Shown: positions 37,660 through 49,849 of the stretch, piece by piece
Position numbering within the stretch: the first letter of the stretch is position 1
Layout: the number at the start of each line of letters is the position of its first letter
Source of the DNA: Ziziphus jujuba
Taxonomy: Eukaryota > Streptophyta > Magnoliopsida > Rosales > Rhamnaceae
Length of the DNA: 64,000 nt
NCBI RefSeq assembly: GCF_031755915.1
Contig: NC_083388.1
Location: 20,238,001-20,302,000 of the forward strand
Direction of reading: 5' to 3'
The notes under the pieces: generated by a model
The model's database searches: none
Seen by the model: only the letters and a program-made list of their open reading frames with translations
What the model was told of the DNA's origin: nothing
Position numbers and translations under genes: made by a program

Positions 37660-40600
37660 ATGAATCTCATATCATGGAACTGCCGAGAATTGGGGAGAAC
37701 CTTGGTAGTCTGTGGCCTCCATTGCCTTATTAGAAAATATTCTCCCACAAGCCCATTCCTTTGTGAAACTAAAGCTAGTAAGGAGAAAATTGAAAAGATC
37801 AAAAGGAATTTGGCCTTCGAGAATTCCTTTGTTATTGAGGTTGAATATAAAAAAGGTGGAATGGCTCTCTTTTGGGATTCCAAATGGCAATGGTCAGTCA
37901 TGCTGGCCACGACCAGAATCATTGGATTTAGTGTGGACTTAAACCATACGGATAGCTGGATGGTATGGTTCTGTCACTGCACAGCGGAAAGATCCATGAG
38001 AAAGGCTTTTTGGGAAAAATTAATCGAACTGGTCAAGACAGGACTAGACTCGTTGATTTGTGTAGGAGATTTTAATGATGTCGTTGAGCAGGATGAAAAA
38101 TTAGGGGGTAGACTAGTCTCGAAGAAATCCAATTATTTCTTACGTTATTTTATATTTGATATGGGGGAAATAGACATTGGGTACCATGGAAATTCATTTA
38201 CGTGGTGTAATAAAAGGGGAGGTAGAGCCAATATCAGGGAAAGACTTGACAGAGTAATAGCCAGCCCAGTGTGGAGAACAATTTTCGAACAAGCAGGAGT
38301 TATTCACCTATCTAGTGCTAACTCAGACCATGTTCCCATCCAGATCAAATTAACTCTGGATCATAGTCATAAAGCAAGACCATTCAAATTCCTAAAAATC
38401 TGGACAAGAAATATAACGTGCAGAGATGTGGTGGCAATGGCTTGGAAAGGTGCAGAATCCGAAAATCGTCATGCATCGGTTTGCTACAAACTACATAGCA
38501 CAGCGCTAGCCTTGAAGAAATGGAACAAAAATGTTTTTGGCTTTTGTCAGACCATAATACAAAAACTAGAAGACAAAATACAATGGCTTCAAGGTTTAGA
38601 ACCATCTGAGGGAGTCCTGGCAGAGGAAAGAAGTACGCAATGGGAACTGAACGAGTGGAGAAGAAGAGTAGAAATTCTTTGGAGACAAAAGTCAAGGGAG
38701 TTATGGCTCTCGGTGGGTGACAAAAATTCAAAATACTTCCACGCTACCACTGTTACTAACAGGAGGAAAATTTTTATACCAGCTTTGAAGAATGGCGATG
38801 GTAATTGAAGAAAGTCCAGAGAAGAGATTAGGGAGTTGCTAATAGAAGAGTTCACAAAACTCTTCAAAGCAGAAGATATTTGAAAAAGCGAACATCTGGG
38901 GGAGTTTATACAGAACTGCATTACAAGGGAAGAAAACCTCCTCCTAGAAGCCATCCCTTCGAAAAGTGAGATCTGGAACGTGGTAACAAATTTACACCCA
39001 ATTAAGGCCCTAGGTCCTGATGAAATGCCCACAATTTTCTTCCAAGAATATTGGAGTATTGTTGGCAAAGATGTTGTCAACATGGTCCAAAATGTATTCT
39101 GTTCGGGCTTACTGCCGAGGGACATCAACCGAACCTTCGTTGTTTTAATCCAAAAAATCTCTGGAGTGTCGGAATTTAAACATCTTAGACCCATTAGTCT
39201 TTGCAATACCACTTACAAAATCATTGCAAAGATCCTAGCTAATAGATTGAAGCAAGTAATCAAGAGAATTATCTCTCCTAATCAATCAGCATTTCTTCCA
39301 GGCCGATGGATTGGGGAGAGTGCAATTCTGGCTAATGAAGTGGTTCATTCCGTGAATTATAAGAAAGGGATAAAAGGAAAAGCTTATGATACGGTAGATT
39401 GGGTTGTGCCTTCCAGATTGCTAATTCTATTTGGTTTCTCTGACAAGGTGGCCAAATTAGTTCTTAATTGCATTTTCGTAATTTCCATGGAGATGCTTCT
39501 CAATGGTAGTATTTATTTAAAAATCTCGATGGAGAGAGGAGTTAGACAAGGGGACGCGTTGTCTCCTTTTCTATTTATCCTTATGGCGGAACTCCTCTAT
39601 CAGATGCTGTTTAAATGGGAACATGATAAGAAGATCAATGGAGTGAAGTTTGGTTGCTCGTCCCCGTCAGTATCACACCTTCTCTTCGCGGATAATGTTC
39701 TCATATTTTGTGGAGCCAATGTTGAAGAGGCCAGAAATGTCCAGCGATATCTCCAGCTATATTGCAAATGGACAAGGCAATCATTCAACCGAGAAAAGTT
39801 TGGCTATTTTTTCTCCCGTAATGTCAATGGCAAAGAAAAATTAAATATTAAAAGATTACTAGGAATGAAAGAATTTGAGAAGTCTTCCAAACACCTTGGA
39901 CTACCTTTATTTCTCTCCCAAAATAAATTAGAAACCTTTCAAGATCTTCAAAGAAAAGTGGAAGCTAGAATTCAAGGGTGGAAAGCAAAGCTTCTTTCAC
40001 AGATAGGTAGAGCTACCCTCATTAAACATGTGGTCACCTCTATTCCGGTTTATTCCATGTCAACGTTCTTACTTCCTAACGAATGGTGCCAAAGCTTGGA
40101 GAGAAAAGCCAGAGCTTTCCTTTGGAAAAACGAATCTTGAAACCCGAGAGGATTTACCCTAATAACTTGGAGGAAGGTTTTTCAATCCAAGTTTAATGGA
40201 GGCCTTAGTATTAAGAACCTGTGGCGTTTCAACAAAGCTCTCATTGCCAAAGTCGGTTGGTGGCTCTCTACAGCAAAAAACAATCTATGGGTGCAGACCC
40301 TTAAAGCGAAATACTTTCCTCACTCCTCTTTCATGAACTGCAAGAAGAAAAACAATAGCTTATGGCTTTGGTTTGGTATTCTTAAGGCCAGATCAGTTTT
40401 AGCCAAAGGCATGTGTTACAAGGTTGGTAAAGGCAACTCAGTGAACTTTTAGAAAGACCCATGGGTTCCTAACATACCAGGATTTATCCCAAAATCGAAA
40501 CACCTCTCTGCATCATCATATGGCATGGTTAATTCTCTCAAGCAAAATAATAGAGAATGGGATGAAGCCAGATTGAATGAACTGTTCAATCAAGATTTGG

Positions 40601-41132
40601 TTCAGCGCATAAAGGAAATGTTCTGAGCCAACAATAACCAAGAGGATAAACTCTTTTGGTCCAAAACGAAGAGTGGTATATTCAGCGTGAAGACAACGTA
40701 TAACATACAAGAAGAAGTACAACATGAGGAGCACGAATGGTGGAAGACCCTTTGGAGCAATAGAATCCATGAGTGAACAAAATTTTTTATGTGGAAATTA
40801 GCAAATTCAAGACTCCCTGTGGCTTCAAATTTAATGAGAAGAGGAATGAATGTTGATCGGGAGGAGTGCGCTCACAAGAGTAATAACACAGAGATGAAAT
40901 CCATGTCTTTTTTCACTATGAAGTGGCTAGAAGGATATGGTTCGCAAGCCCATGGGGTTTGAGATGGGAACTTTTGAATTTCAGTGAGCTCACATCTTTC
41001 CTCAAGTGCTTGGCCAATCCATCGGCCTTCTTACCAATTCGTGAGGAAGATCAAGAGCATTTTTTCATTTATGGGCCTATCACATTGGAATATCTGTGGT
41101 GGTGCAGATACAAAGTATATCATGAAGGGTAG
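37660..41132 (+). pseudogene. LINE ORF2 (endonuclease-reverse transcriptase-zf-RVT), inactivated
   Basis: It starts at MNLISWNCRELG, the classical plant LINE ORF2 start. Endonuclease landmarks CETKAS, VGDFNDV and NSDHVP are present. RT landmarks follow: IKALGPDEMP, HLRPISLCNTTYKIIAKILA, NQSAFLPGRWI, RGVRQGDALSPFLFILMAE, and motif C as FADN where FADD is expected. Motif A appears shortened to KGKAYDTVDW, missing the segment with the catalytic Asp. In-frame stops lie at 38806, 38881, 40138, 40450, 40624 and 40774; a frameshift near 40910 moves EVARRIWFASPWGLRW to another frame. Downstream of RT are ITWRKVFQSKFNGGLSIKNL and the zf-RVT-like FFMWKLANSRLP region. Confidence 0.85.
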
Positions 41133-41279
41133 GCCATATCCATAGAGTAAGCTTTGCAAACGATATGCAGTAGATTTAATGAAATGACAAATATCTTCAG
41201 CCGATAAGCTAGAACTGGCCAATGAATGCAGGCTCCCAATGTTCCGAACCCTATTTCCTAGAGAAGACCTCCGATAGAA

Positions 41280-41701
41280 TTCATAAAGCTTAACACAGAT
41301 GCGGCGATAAGGAGAAATGTAAGCTTTCTGGCCATTATTGCTCGGGACTATAAAGATAAAGTGATGACAATTCATACTATTTAAGTTAAGAATTTCCATC
41401 CTAGAAGTGGCCGAATTAGAGGCAGTAGCCAAAGCCATGCAGATGGCATACACTCATGGGTGGCTGCAGATGATATTCGAGATAGATGCCTTATCAGTGT
41501 TTAATGCTCTTCATAAAAAAAAAAAAAAAAAAAATTCTACACTGGACTACAGAAAATCTCTTCAGTGATGTTCTGCTTGATTTTTTTAATAGTCAAAAAA
41601 TATCCTTTAGTTGGGATCTTAGATCACCAAATCATCTGGTCCACAACATTTGTAAATGGACAGCAATCCAATATCTAATAGATCCTATAGAATTTTGGTG
41701 A
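41280..41701 (+). pseudogene. RNase H-like domain remnant at the LINE 3' end
   Basis: KLNTDAA (first catalytic Asp context), then after a frameshift LEVAELEAVAKAMQMAYTHG (Glu motif) and FEIDALSVFNAL (Asp motif) match the plant reverse-transcriptase-like RNase H family. An A-tract of about 20 bases (41516-41534) interrupts it. The same ORF continues with SFSWDLRSPNHLVHNICKW and stops at 41699-41701. Confidence 0.7.
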
Positions 41702-42224
41702 TTGTTTCATATATATATATATATTCTCAAATATTGATTTAGCAAATGCACCTGAAAAGATCTTTTGAATCAAATTTTATTATTTATTATTTATTATTTA
41801 TTTTAAATTATTAATTCGAAAAAATATATTTGAAAAAATCTCCTAAATCAAATTTTATTGGTTGTTCTTGGCCCTTAATGAAACTACTCAAGTGAAGATA
41901 CTTTAGGATATCAAGTGTAAATGATATTTATTGGGAATAGTACCATAAAACAAAAGGTTAGTTGGTAAAAAAGTAAAAAAGAAAAGGCAAAAGAGAGAAA
42001 GATGATTTTTGAAGGAGAAATGAGTGGATAAGTTAGGGAGGGGTGAAAGGAACAGAAAAGGGGAGGTACAACTAAAAGGTGTTTGAAAGCACGTTGTAGG
42101 AAGTAGAGTGCAGGCCCCACAGAGTGAGGTGTATCCAGTAATAACCAATGAGAGGATGAAACGTGGCAGAATGTCATGTCACAAAACTGAGTTGTGCAGA
42201 GATATGACCTCCATTTAATAGTCT

Positions 42225-42252
42225 TCTCTCTCTCTCTCTCTCTCTATAAATA
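42225..42252 (+). promoter_or_regulatory. KNOX core promoter: CT tract and TATA box
   Basis: A CT run (about 42225-42245) leads straight into TATAAATA at 42245-42252. This predicts transcription starting near 42275-42285 and a 5' UTR of about 380 bases. An ABRE-like ACGTGGC lies near 42161. The nearest upstream feature is the LINE end at about 41.7 kb. Confidence 0.65.
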
Positions 42253-42297
42253 CGGGCTACCCTTCAAAACCTTGTCAAATCCATCTTACTGTTTTCG

Positions 42298-42305
<8 letters not shown>

Positions 42306-42336
<31 letters not shown>

Positions 42337-42500
42337 ACTTTCTTCGTGCTCTATCCCTGTCTCTCTGCTAGGCTCTCTTTCAGTACTGTAAACAGTGCTT
42401 TTAAAATTTTTTTTTCTCTCTTTTTCTTTTTTTAATTTTCCCCAGTTTGTTTTTTCTTGGAAAAGCAAGCCAGAGTCTGGTCTTTTTCCCTTCAAAGTTT

Positions 42501-42535
<35 letters not shown>

Positions 42536-42661
42536 TCTCTCATTATCAGTTTTAGTTCTTGTTGTTCATCTTGGGCTATTTTTGAAGTTTGAAGATTTTA
42601 TCTTAATAATTACTATAGAAAATATATACACACATAGATATATATATATATATATATATAT
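42306..42661 (+). repeat. CT and TA microsatellites in the KNOX 5' UTR
   Basis: Two CT runs (about 42306-42333 and 42505-42532) and a TA run (about 42640-42661) lie in the predicted leader. The TA run ends in the start codon itself (TATATATGGAAGAG). Confidence 0.85.
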
Positions 42662-45314
42662 ATGGAAGAGTTTTACAGGGTTGACCCTGGAATCTCCTAC
42701 TCGAATGATGATGTGGGTGTTGATTTTGATAATATTACGACCACTGCCACTGCTTCTTGTGCAATATTTCATCGTCATGATGGTCATGGTCATGATCGTG
42801 ATCATTTGCTTCCATTTGATCAATCCGAGGCCATGGGGACAGAGATGTCGGATCTGATTAAGGCCCAGATTGCCAATCATCCTCGTTATCCAGATGTTGT
42901 TGCTGCTTATATTGAATGCCAAAAGGTTTATTATTATTATATTATTATTATTGGATACACTATTTAATAATATGGAGTAGTTTTTGTTTAATTTAATTTA
43001 TGTTGACCTATAGGTTGGTGCACCGCCGGAAACGGCAACGCTTCTTGAAGAAATCAGCCGGGAAAACCATCCCCTAAGTTGTTGCAGTGAAATTGGAGTT
43101 GATCCCGAACTAGATGAGTTCATGGTATTGTTGCATTTCAGCGACCAAGATTCTTCGTTTTCTTCTTTTTTTTTTTTTAATATTTTAATCTTTTAATTAT
43201 TTTCTTCTGTTACCCTTGAAAGGGTTTTGACTGCATTTATAAATAAATTAAGAAAACAAAAGAAATTAGTACTCCCGTTTATTTCTTTTTTTTTTTTTTT
43301 TTTGTATTTTTCTGATGAGAAAATGATGACTCTACAAGGTAATTCCAAAGAAATTATTTCTATAAAAATTAAAGAAAACAAATAATTGTTATTTGGTACT
43401 ATAATTGTATTGTCATTTCAAAAAGTACCCAAAATTCAGACCTAAAAAAATATATTTATGTATATACATATATAACCCCTAAATTGCAATTTTCCGGGAT
43501 TTAGTCTCTTCTTTTTTGTTTGGATAATAATTTTAATATCCTTTTCTTAAATATTGGTGATCGATGGATAAAATTTGAATAATTTATTTGTTACTTTGAT
43601 AATTAGACTTCAATTTATGGCATTTTTGCTTGAAGGAATCATATTGTGAGATTCTTCATAGATACAAGGAGGAACTATCCAAGCCCTTCAATGAAGCGAC
43701 GACATTCTTGTGCAGTATTGAATCACAACTCAGCAATCTCTGTAAAGGAACATTAGCAAGAACCCACGATCATCGCTCTGGTATTTTAATTTTATTAATT
43801 ATTCATTTTTAGCTATTTCTTCTGATATTCCCTTCAGTTATATAGTAAGTTGCAGGTTTTACCTTGTTAATTATTCATTAATTCATGTTGATCAATGTAT
43901 CTTAGTTTCCTTGGCCCTCTTCCCCATAACCTCCAAGAAATGTTTTTCAAAAGAAAAAAAAAATGTTAGTCTATTTTCATAGGATATCTTGTGTTTCTAA
44001 AAAATCCCAAGCGAGCTTTAAATGTTTTAGTAAGATTGGTGGAGCCAATGTACTAATTGGGTTGAACATTTTTCATACAAATGCATTTAAAGCGTTTATT
44101 ACCTTTTACATTTTTAATGATTAGTGAATTAACGGTATATATATAATGAATTAGTGATTTCACTATTTTTGGTTGATTATATGAATTGGATATTACAAGT
44201 GGCATAAGATTGTGACTAATTGCATTCAGCCTTTAACTGATTAGATTTGGCTTCGTGGAGAGATGTGCTTCCATGATGATATGCAAAGCAAAAATGTTTA
44301 ATTCTATTACTTAAAGTTATTCCCTCTGTTATATAAACTTCTCGGATTTTTTTTTATTTTTTTTTTTGTTTTTTGTTTTTTTGGGTGGCCTTCTTACCAG
44401 TTTTGTAACTAGAATATCACAGCCTAAAACTATGTGCTTTATATATATATATATATATATTAATGGAGGAATTTTTTACTAAAATATTTATTATTTTATT
44501 AATAGGAATAATGAGAGCCTATTATAGAGCAATGAATTTGTTTATTTTCCAAACACCAAATTTTAATTTACTTTTGTTGTATAATCACTGCCTGGTATAC
44601 TTGCATGGCCATGCAAAAGCATCTTGCTAATGGAAAATTCATGATCTCAAGACTCTCAAATTAACAAACAAACTCCATGTATATAAATGGTACTACTGGG
44701 ATGCCTATAGTTTTGTCGGAACCCCCTTTTCATGTAGTTTGTGTGTGAAATTAAGTGTGTCATATATGTGTATATACATTGTTAATTACGGATAATGATC
44801 AAGGAATTGCAGGTGGTACTTCAGAGGAGGAGTTGAGTAATTGTGGGGATCAGGTGGAAGCAGCAGAGAGCGAAGAAACGAGCGGCGCAGGTGGCCGGGC
44901 AATCGATCAGGAGCTTAAAGATATGCTGCTGCAGAAGTACAGCGGCTATCTAAGCAGTCTGAGGAAGGAGTTTCTCAAGAAAAGAAAGAAAGGCAAGCTA
45001 CCGAAAGATGCCAGAACTGCACTCTTGGACTGGTGGAACACTCACTATAGATGGCCGTATCCTACGGTAATTATTCATTTCTTTCATTTTAAATAATTAT
45101 ATTCTGAAAAAAAAGAAAAAGAAAAGAAAAAAGAATGATATAAATATTTATGGGATGGTGGTGGGGGTTATATATATAGGAAGAGGAAAAAGCGAAGCTG
45201 TCAGAGATGACTGGTTTGGATCAGAAGCAAATAAATAACTGGTTCATAAACCAAAGGAAGCGACATTGGAAACCAACTGAAGAAATGAGGTTTGCTCTCA
45301 TGGAGGGTCAGTAG
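42662..45314 (+). CDS. Class I KNOX homeodomain transcription factor, 5 exons
   Basis: Exons: 42662-42925, 43014-43124, 43636-43780, 44813-45066, 45180-45314; this gives 302 aa. Domains: a His/Asp-rich stretch (37-48); KNOX1 (about 61-100, [20 protein letters not shown]); KNOX2 (about 116-163, [20 protein letters not shown]); an acidic GSE-type linker; ELK (207-228, [20 protein letters not shown]); and a TALE homeodomain (229-291) with the three-residue PYP loop extension (254-257) and recognition helix [20 protein letters not shown] proteins pair with BELL proteins and maintain shoot meristem identity. The intron inside the homeodomain (after WPYPT) is the conserved KNOX position. The tail FALMEGQ ends right after the homeodomain. 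ELK and homeodomain residues look closer to KNAT2/6- or grass OSH6-like types than to STM or BP; this subclass call needs a tree. Confidence 0.9.
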
Positions 45315-46608
45315 TAGTAGTGGTAGAAGTTTACTCCATGCATTGTCTGCATTTGATCCGTCTTCTCATCATCTTCATTCAATCAGAACACTATATATAT
45401 GAACATTTTATTATGCAGGATTTTTATGTCCAGAATTGTTTAGGACAACATCTATCCACATGTGGATGGATATGAAACGTTTTAACACACGCTTATCTGC
45501 TTGTGGATATGTATTTTCCTGGATAAATTACGGACAGAATGTTCTGGATAAGAGAATTTCATATATATAGATGGTATATATAATATATATAATATAGGCT
45601 GTTGACTCATTGCTCCTTTTCAAATTTTTATCTCATGTATGTTATGGAAATTTTGAATGTAAAGGTAGATTTTTGTATACATCATGTATTTGTTCAATAT
45701 TTTGGCTGTTAGATCGACCTGCATGCAATATCTCAATCGTCAACAACCTTGATAAGTCCGCTAATAATCTGACTAGCCAATTTTAATTCTATCAACTTAT
45801 AATGGGATAGGTTTATTTTTTAGATTTGTTGAAATTTGATGAATAATTGTTTTGGATATATAGGTGGCGGCGATAAAATAAATTAGAGTTACAAAATTAA
45901 GGTGATGAAATATTTTATATGAAAATTATATTACCTTTGGCTGTTGTTTGTTGTGATGAGCAGTTTTGGTGTATGCTTAATTTTCCATCAATCTTTGGAG
46001 GCTTTCTTTCTTGGACATAATTATGTTATGTTTATACAAATGAGAAGAAGAAAGAATCAGTTATATACATGCTCGCACCAAGGAATTACACAATATGGTT
46101 ATGGTTTTCTTCAAATTATTTTCTCCGTTTGTTTCCTTCTGAACGTTATTTTTGTAACTGTACAATAAACCAGAAAGTAAAACTCGTTACTTATATTTAG
46201 TTTTATTGTTGCCCTAATTCGATATTAAATCGCTAAAACAATATATCTTTTACTTATCAACATTTTCAGCAGCTACCTGTGTGTTGATTGGAAAAAAGAT
46301 AAAAATAAAAATACTGTGGGTGTTAAAGAAGTAAAGAAGTTAAAATAAAAACTGTATGTGTTTAAAGTTGAAGAAGAGATTTTATCATTTTAAGCTTTCT
46401 AATCTAACAAATACTGAAGAAGGTACTAAATAAATATATCTAAAAGGTATATGAAATGTTATATGTTAAATATTTAATTAGTTTATGTATAGTTATATTT
46501 ATGTTTAAAAAATTATTTATAATAAATATATTATATTAATATATTAATCAATAAAATATTTACATTTCACTTGAAATGTGTATTCATTAGAAGATTTATC
46601 TATTAACC

Positions 46609-46715
46609 TTAGTGGCAATGGACACTAAGTATGATAATAATTAGAGTATAAAGAGGCACTAACAGCCTATGAGCTGGATTCGAATTTCACCAAGAAATTA
46701 AAAAAAAAAAAAAAA
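46609..46715 (+). mobile_element. SINE-like element (tRNA-type A and B boxes, poly-A tail), tentative
   Basis: TTAGTGGCAATGG at 46609-46621 resembles a Pol III A box. GATTCGAATTT at 46678-46687 resembles a B box (consensus GGTTCGANTCC). An A-run at about 46700-46715 closes the element. The A-B spacing is longer than in a tRNA, and I found no clear target duplication, so this is a weak call; a tRNA gene is excluded. Confidence 0.35.
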
Positions 46716-47541
46716 CAACAAATATAAAGAGTTTGCTAATTTCGTTATTAGAAGATGAAGTGTTATTATTTTATTGGTTTATATTTAATAATATTTATAT
46801 TTTTAAGTTTTATTTATTATTTTGGTTATATTTTTCACCAATGAATTAATAACAAATTACCTATTGTATCATCTCAGCTTATACGTTGGAAGAATTTTTT
46901 TTTTTTTTGTGTTTTTGTTTTTTGGGAATCCTGCATATAAAAATAAAAGAAAAAGATGAAGTGGCATTGGGTGGATCGAAATTGAACGGTTTTATTGAAG
47001 CTTACTATTTGTACGAGGTCCAAGCCCCGAACTACGCTTGTGATAGTTGATTTAGCCTTCCAAAACGACTCGTTTCAAACCACTCCAGACTAGTTATCTA
47101 GATATGACCCAATGTCGGCCCAGCCGATCCATTTAAGATGGTTTAAAGTATTAAGCTTTTATGTTAAATTCTCTGTCTAATAAAAATAAATCACCAAGTA
47201 AATATTAATTGTCCTCTGAAAAATAATATATATTATATATATAAATTACTTGTCCTTTTGCTTATTTTTCTTTTCTGCCTCACGCGATACTCTTAATTAA
47301 TAATTACCATTAATGAACCAAATCTGAGTTAATTTGATAAAAACGATAGAATTTCATTTATTAATATGTAAAAATAGAAGCTTGTTTGTTTGTTTGTTTG
47401 TTTTTTTTTCTCCCTATTTATTTATTTTATATTGGGGTGGAGTGCCTCAAGCCCGAGTCATTATCCCAAAAAAAATTGTACTTTTACAATTCATAAGACA
47501 TTGATAATGGAAATATATATTCACTGAGGTTCAATAAGGAG

Positions 47542-47661
47542 ATTCTTAATTTAATGGATGTGTCTAATTATTTAGAGCTTTTAAATTTGATAAGTGGTAA
47601 TATATCATATCAAATTAAAAGATTTTAAATTATTAAACTTACTTAACTAAAAGTTAAGAAT
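47542..47661. repeat. Imperfect foldback element
   Basis: The inner stem CTTTTAAATTTGATA (47578-47592) pairs with TATCAAATTAAAAG (47608-47621). Weaker outer pairing extends to ATTCTTAA (about 47542) and TTAAGAAT (about 47654-47661). Structure of this sort suits a small MITE or a decayed hairpin. Confidence 0.5.
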
Positions 47662-47847
47662 ATATATATATATATATAGAAACGTAAACGCAGGGGGGAA
47701 AAAAAAAATATAGTAGAATTTACTATTGTTACAAATCTCTTCAAACTGAGATTGGCCGTGAAAAAGTTTGGTAACAACTAAAGAACTCATCTAATTGATC
47801 GATTAAATAGTTCTATATATATCAATCCTAATGGAACACCGGCAAAT

Positions 47848-47984
47848 GTTTACTAACAAATAAATTACAAAGAAAGAGAGGAATTAGAACGAAATTCGAA
47901 AGATTCACATGGATTAGCTAGCTGGAGTAATAAATAATAAGTAAGAACCACAAGGTGCTAATTAATTGTTATTTGTTAGTAAAC
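47848..47984. repeat. Perfect 16-bp inverted repeat, 105-bp spacer
   Basis: GTTTACTAACAAATAA at 47848-47863 and its exact reverse complement TTATTTGTTAGTAAAC at 47969-47984. The spacer is not itself paired. The arms could be terminal inverted repeats of a tiny transposon. Confidence 0.55.
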
Positions 47985-49808
47985 AGAATTAATTAACTAG
48001 CGAGTTGGCATCCATATATATGAATATATACTTTATCAATGATTGGTAGGTTTTATACTTATAATTGCCTAATCATTCTAGTTATATAGTGTCTACCCAA
48101 TGACTGGAAGCTGGAGCTCATATAAAGAACAAATTAAAATTATTCCTTAAGAACAGCTAAAAATATAGTCAATTTCGTAACATTGGTTTGACTAACCAAC
48201 CACGTTTACACACTAACACTTTAGACCTGCCTGTTTGGATTGGGGGGGATTGAACTGTTGGAAGTTCTGTTTAATTATATTAAGTTAAATTTAAAATATT
48301 TTAGTTTAATTGATTTGATATTCAAATAGTCCAATGCAATTTAATTCAGTCATACAACACAATTGGTACATCTTAACACCGACATGAACCAAGTGTTTGA
48401 ATAAATCAAATTAATTTAGGACTAACTTATATATGAATAATACTATATTGTACATAATATGGCAAATCTTATCCCATGGTTCATAAGAAGAAAAAAAGAC
48501 ATGCAATATCTGGGTGGGAGCACGAATGGAATAAACATGGATAGCTGGTGTGCTAGGCGAAGCTAATTACTTTTATGGGGCTGTTGTAAACTCAAAGTAC
48601 GCGATCTTCATGGAGCACTTCAAAAGAGATGTTTCTATATTACTATTCCATCATTAATTCTCTTAATAATTCGATTAGCCATAGGCCCATAGCTAGCTCT
48701 ATGTCTGTATTATGTATATGCTATGTGTTCACCCAAAAAAAAAAAAAAAAAAAAAATTGCTGTGTTTATTTTTTTTTTATTTTTTTTTTTTGAGGGTTTT
48801 TTTAGCTTTTGAAGCTGGCAATATGTATGCAGTCGAGCAAACTAGGAATGCAGTAATACAAGGAACAAAGTTTGTACCAACCAATTATTGAATGTAACTC
48901 AGACCAAAATCGAACAATTCAGTCGTACCAGGTCAGATTCTGTATTGCTAAGTATGGAAATCCAATGGTCAACTGCAAACTTCACCACTCTTGGTAACTG
49001 TGCCTCTTGTATTTCATTTCCCTCTCCTCCAGGACTATTCCTCATGTCCTCTTTCAATATCTCTCAGCTACTACATAAAGAGATGATCTTTGGTCACACC
49101 AGGTTCCGTGACTAAAAGCGTTTTATATATCATGATCGATCTATGCTCAAATTTGGATGCAACTTTATAATTAAATAAATGGGATTAGCTTAAACCATGG
49201 CTTATTAAGGTACATCTATATGTACTATTTTTTCGAATCCAAAATTTTATATGAATGCATGGAATCCCATAATATATTTGCATACTTTCCTCATGCTCGC
49301 TTTAATTTAATTTTCTTTTCACTGTGTATCCCTAGCTCTATTTATTAAATTTTATTTGCATATGGTATACTTTTGATCAATAGACAGACATTAAGTACTA
49401 TAGTACTATGGATAATAAGGTAACATTACTAATGATGGAGATATAATTTATCCAAAAACAATTACTACAATTTCATATCACACAATGTGTTTGTACTTGC
49501 CAATGCGTAAGAGACATACATATATCTATATATACATACATATATATGCATGTATATATATATATATATATTAAGAACCAAAAACTTAATACCAGGGCTT
49601 AATTGGGAATGAAGCGAAAACCTTTGTTGTCGAGATTTTTATCCAAAAACAATTTTCGTTATTTTTATTGAATATGAAAAGGTAAATTCGTAGTCCGTTT
49701 TTAATCGTGAGAGAGCGCTCGAGGAAACAGAAAAATTGGGTGAGGTGGCTAGGGAAGACCGTGGTAGACGTGTGGATGGGTGAGAAGAGAAGAGGGAGTG
49801 CTCTTATC

Positions 49809-49849
<41 letters not shown>

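Larger units (their letters stand above)
35955..41701 (+). mobile_element. Near full-length, inactive L1-type LINE retrotransposon
   Basis: Order of remnants: ORF1 with a DUF4283-like region and a CCHC zinc knuckle, ORF2 with AP-endonuclease, reverse transcriptase and zf-RVT region, then an RNase H-like tail ending at a stop near 41701. All are on the plus strand. The 5' limit is set at the probable ORF1 ATG (35955; its third codon is now a stop); the true 5' UTR may begin up to 200 bases earlier. The 3' limit is the RNase H stop, followed by a TA tract. I found no convincing target-site duplication. The element stops about 540 bases short of the KNOX TATA box. Confidence 0.85.

Noticed and set aside
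37530..37922. Minus-strand ORFs across the LINE
   Set aside because: Antisense shadows of the endonuclease-coding strand.
41516..41534. A-tract as the LINE 3' poly-A tail
   Set aside because: RNase H-like coding sequence continues beyond it to 41701.
48888..49115. 75-codon plus-strand ORF
   Set aside because: No domain, no splice partners, and surrounded by simple repeats.
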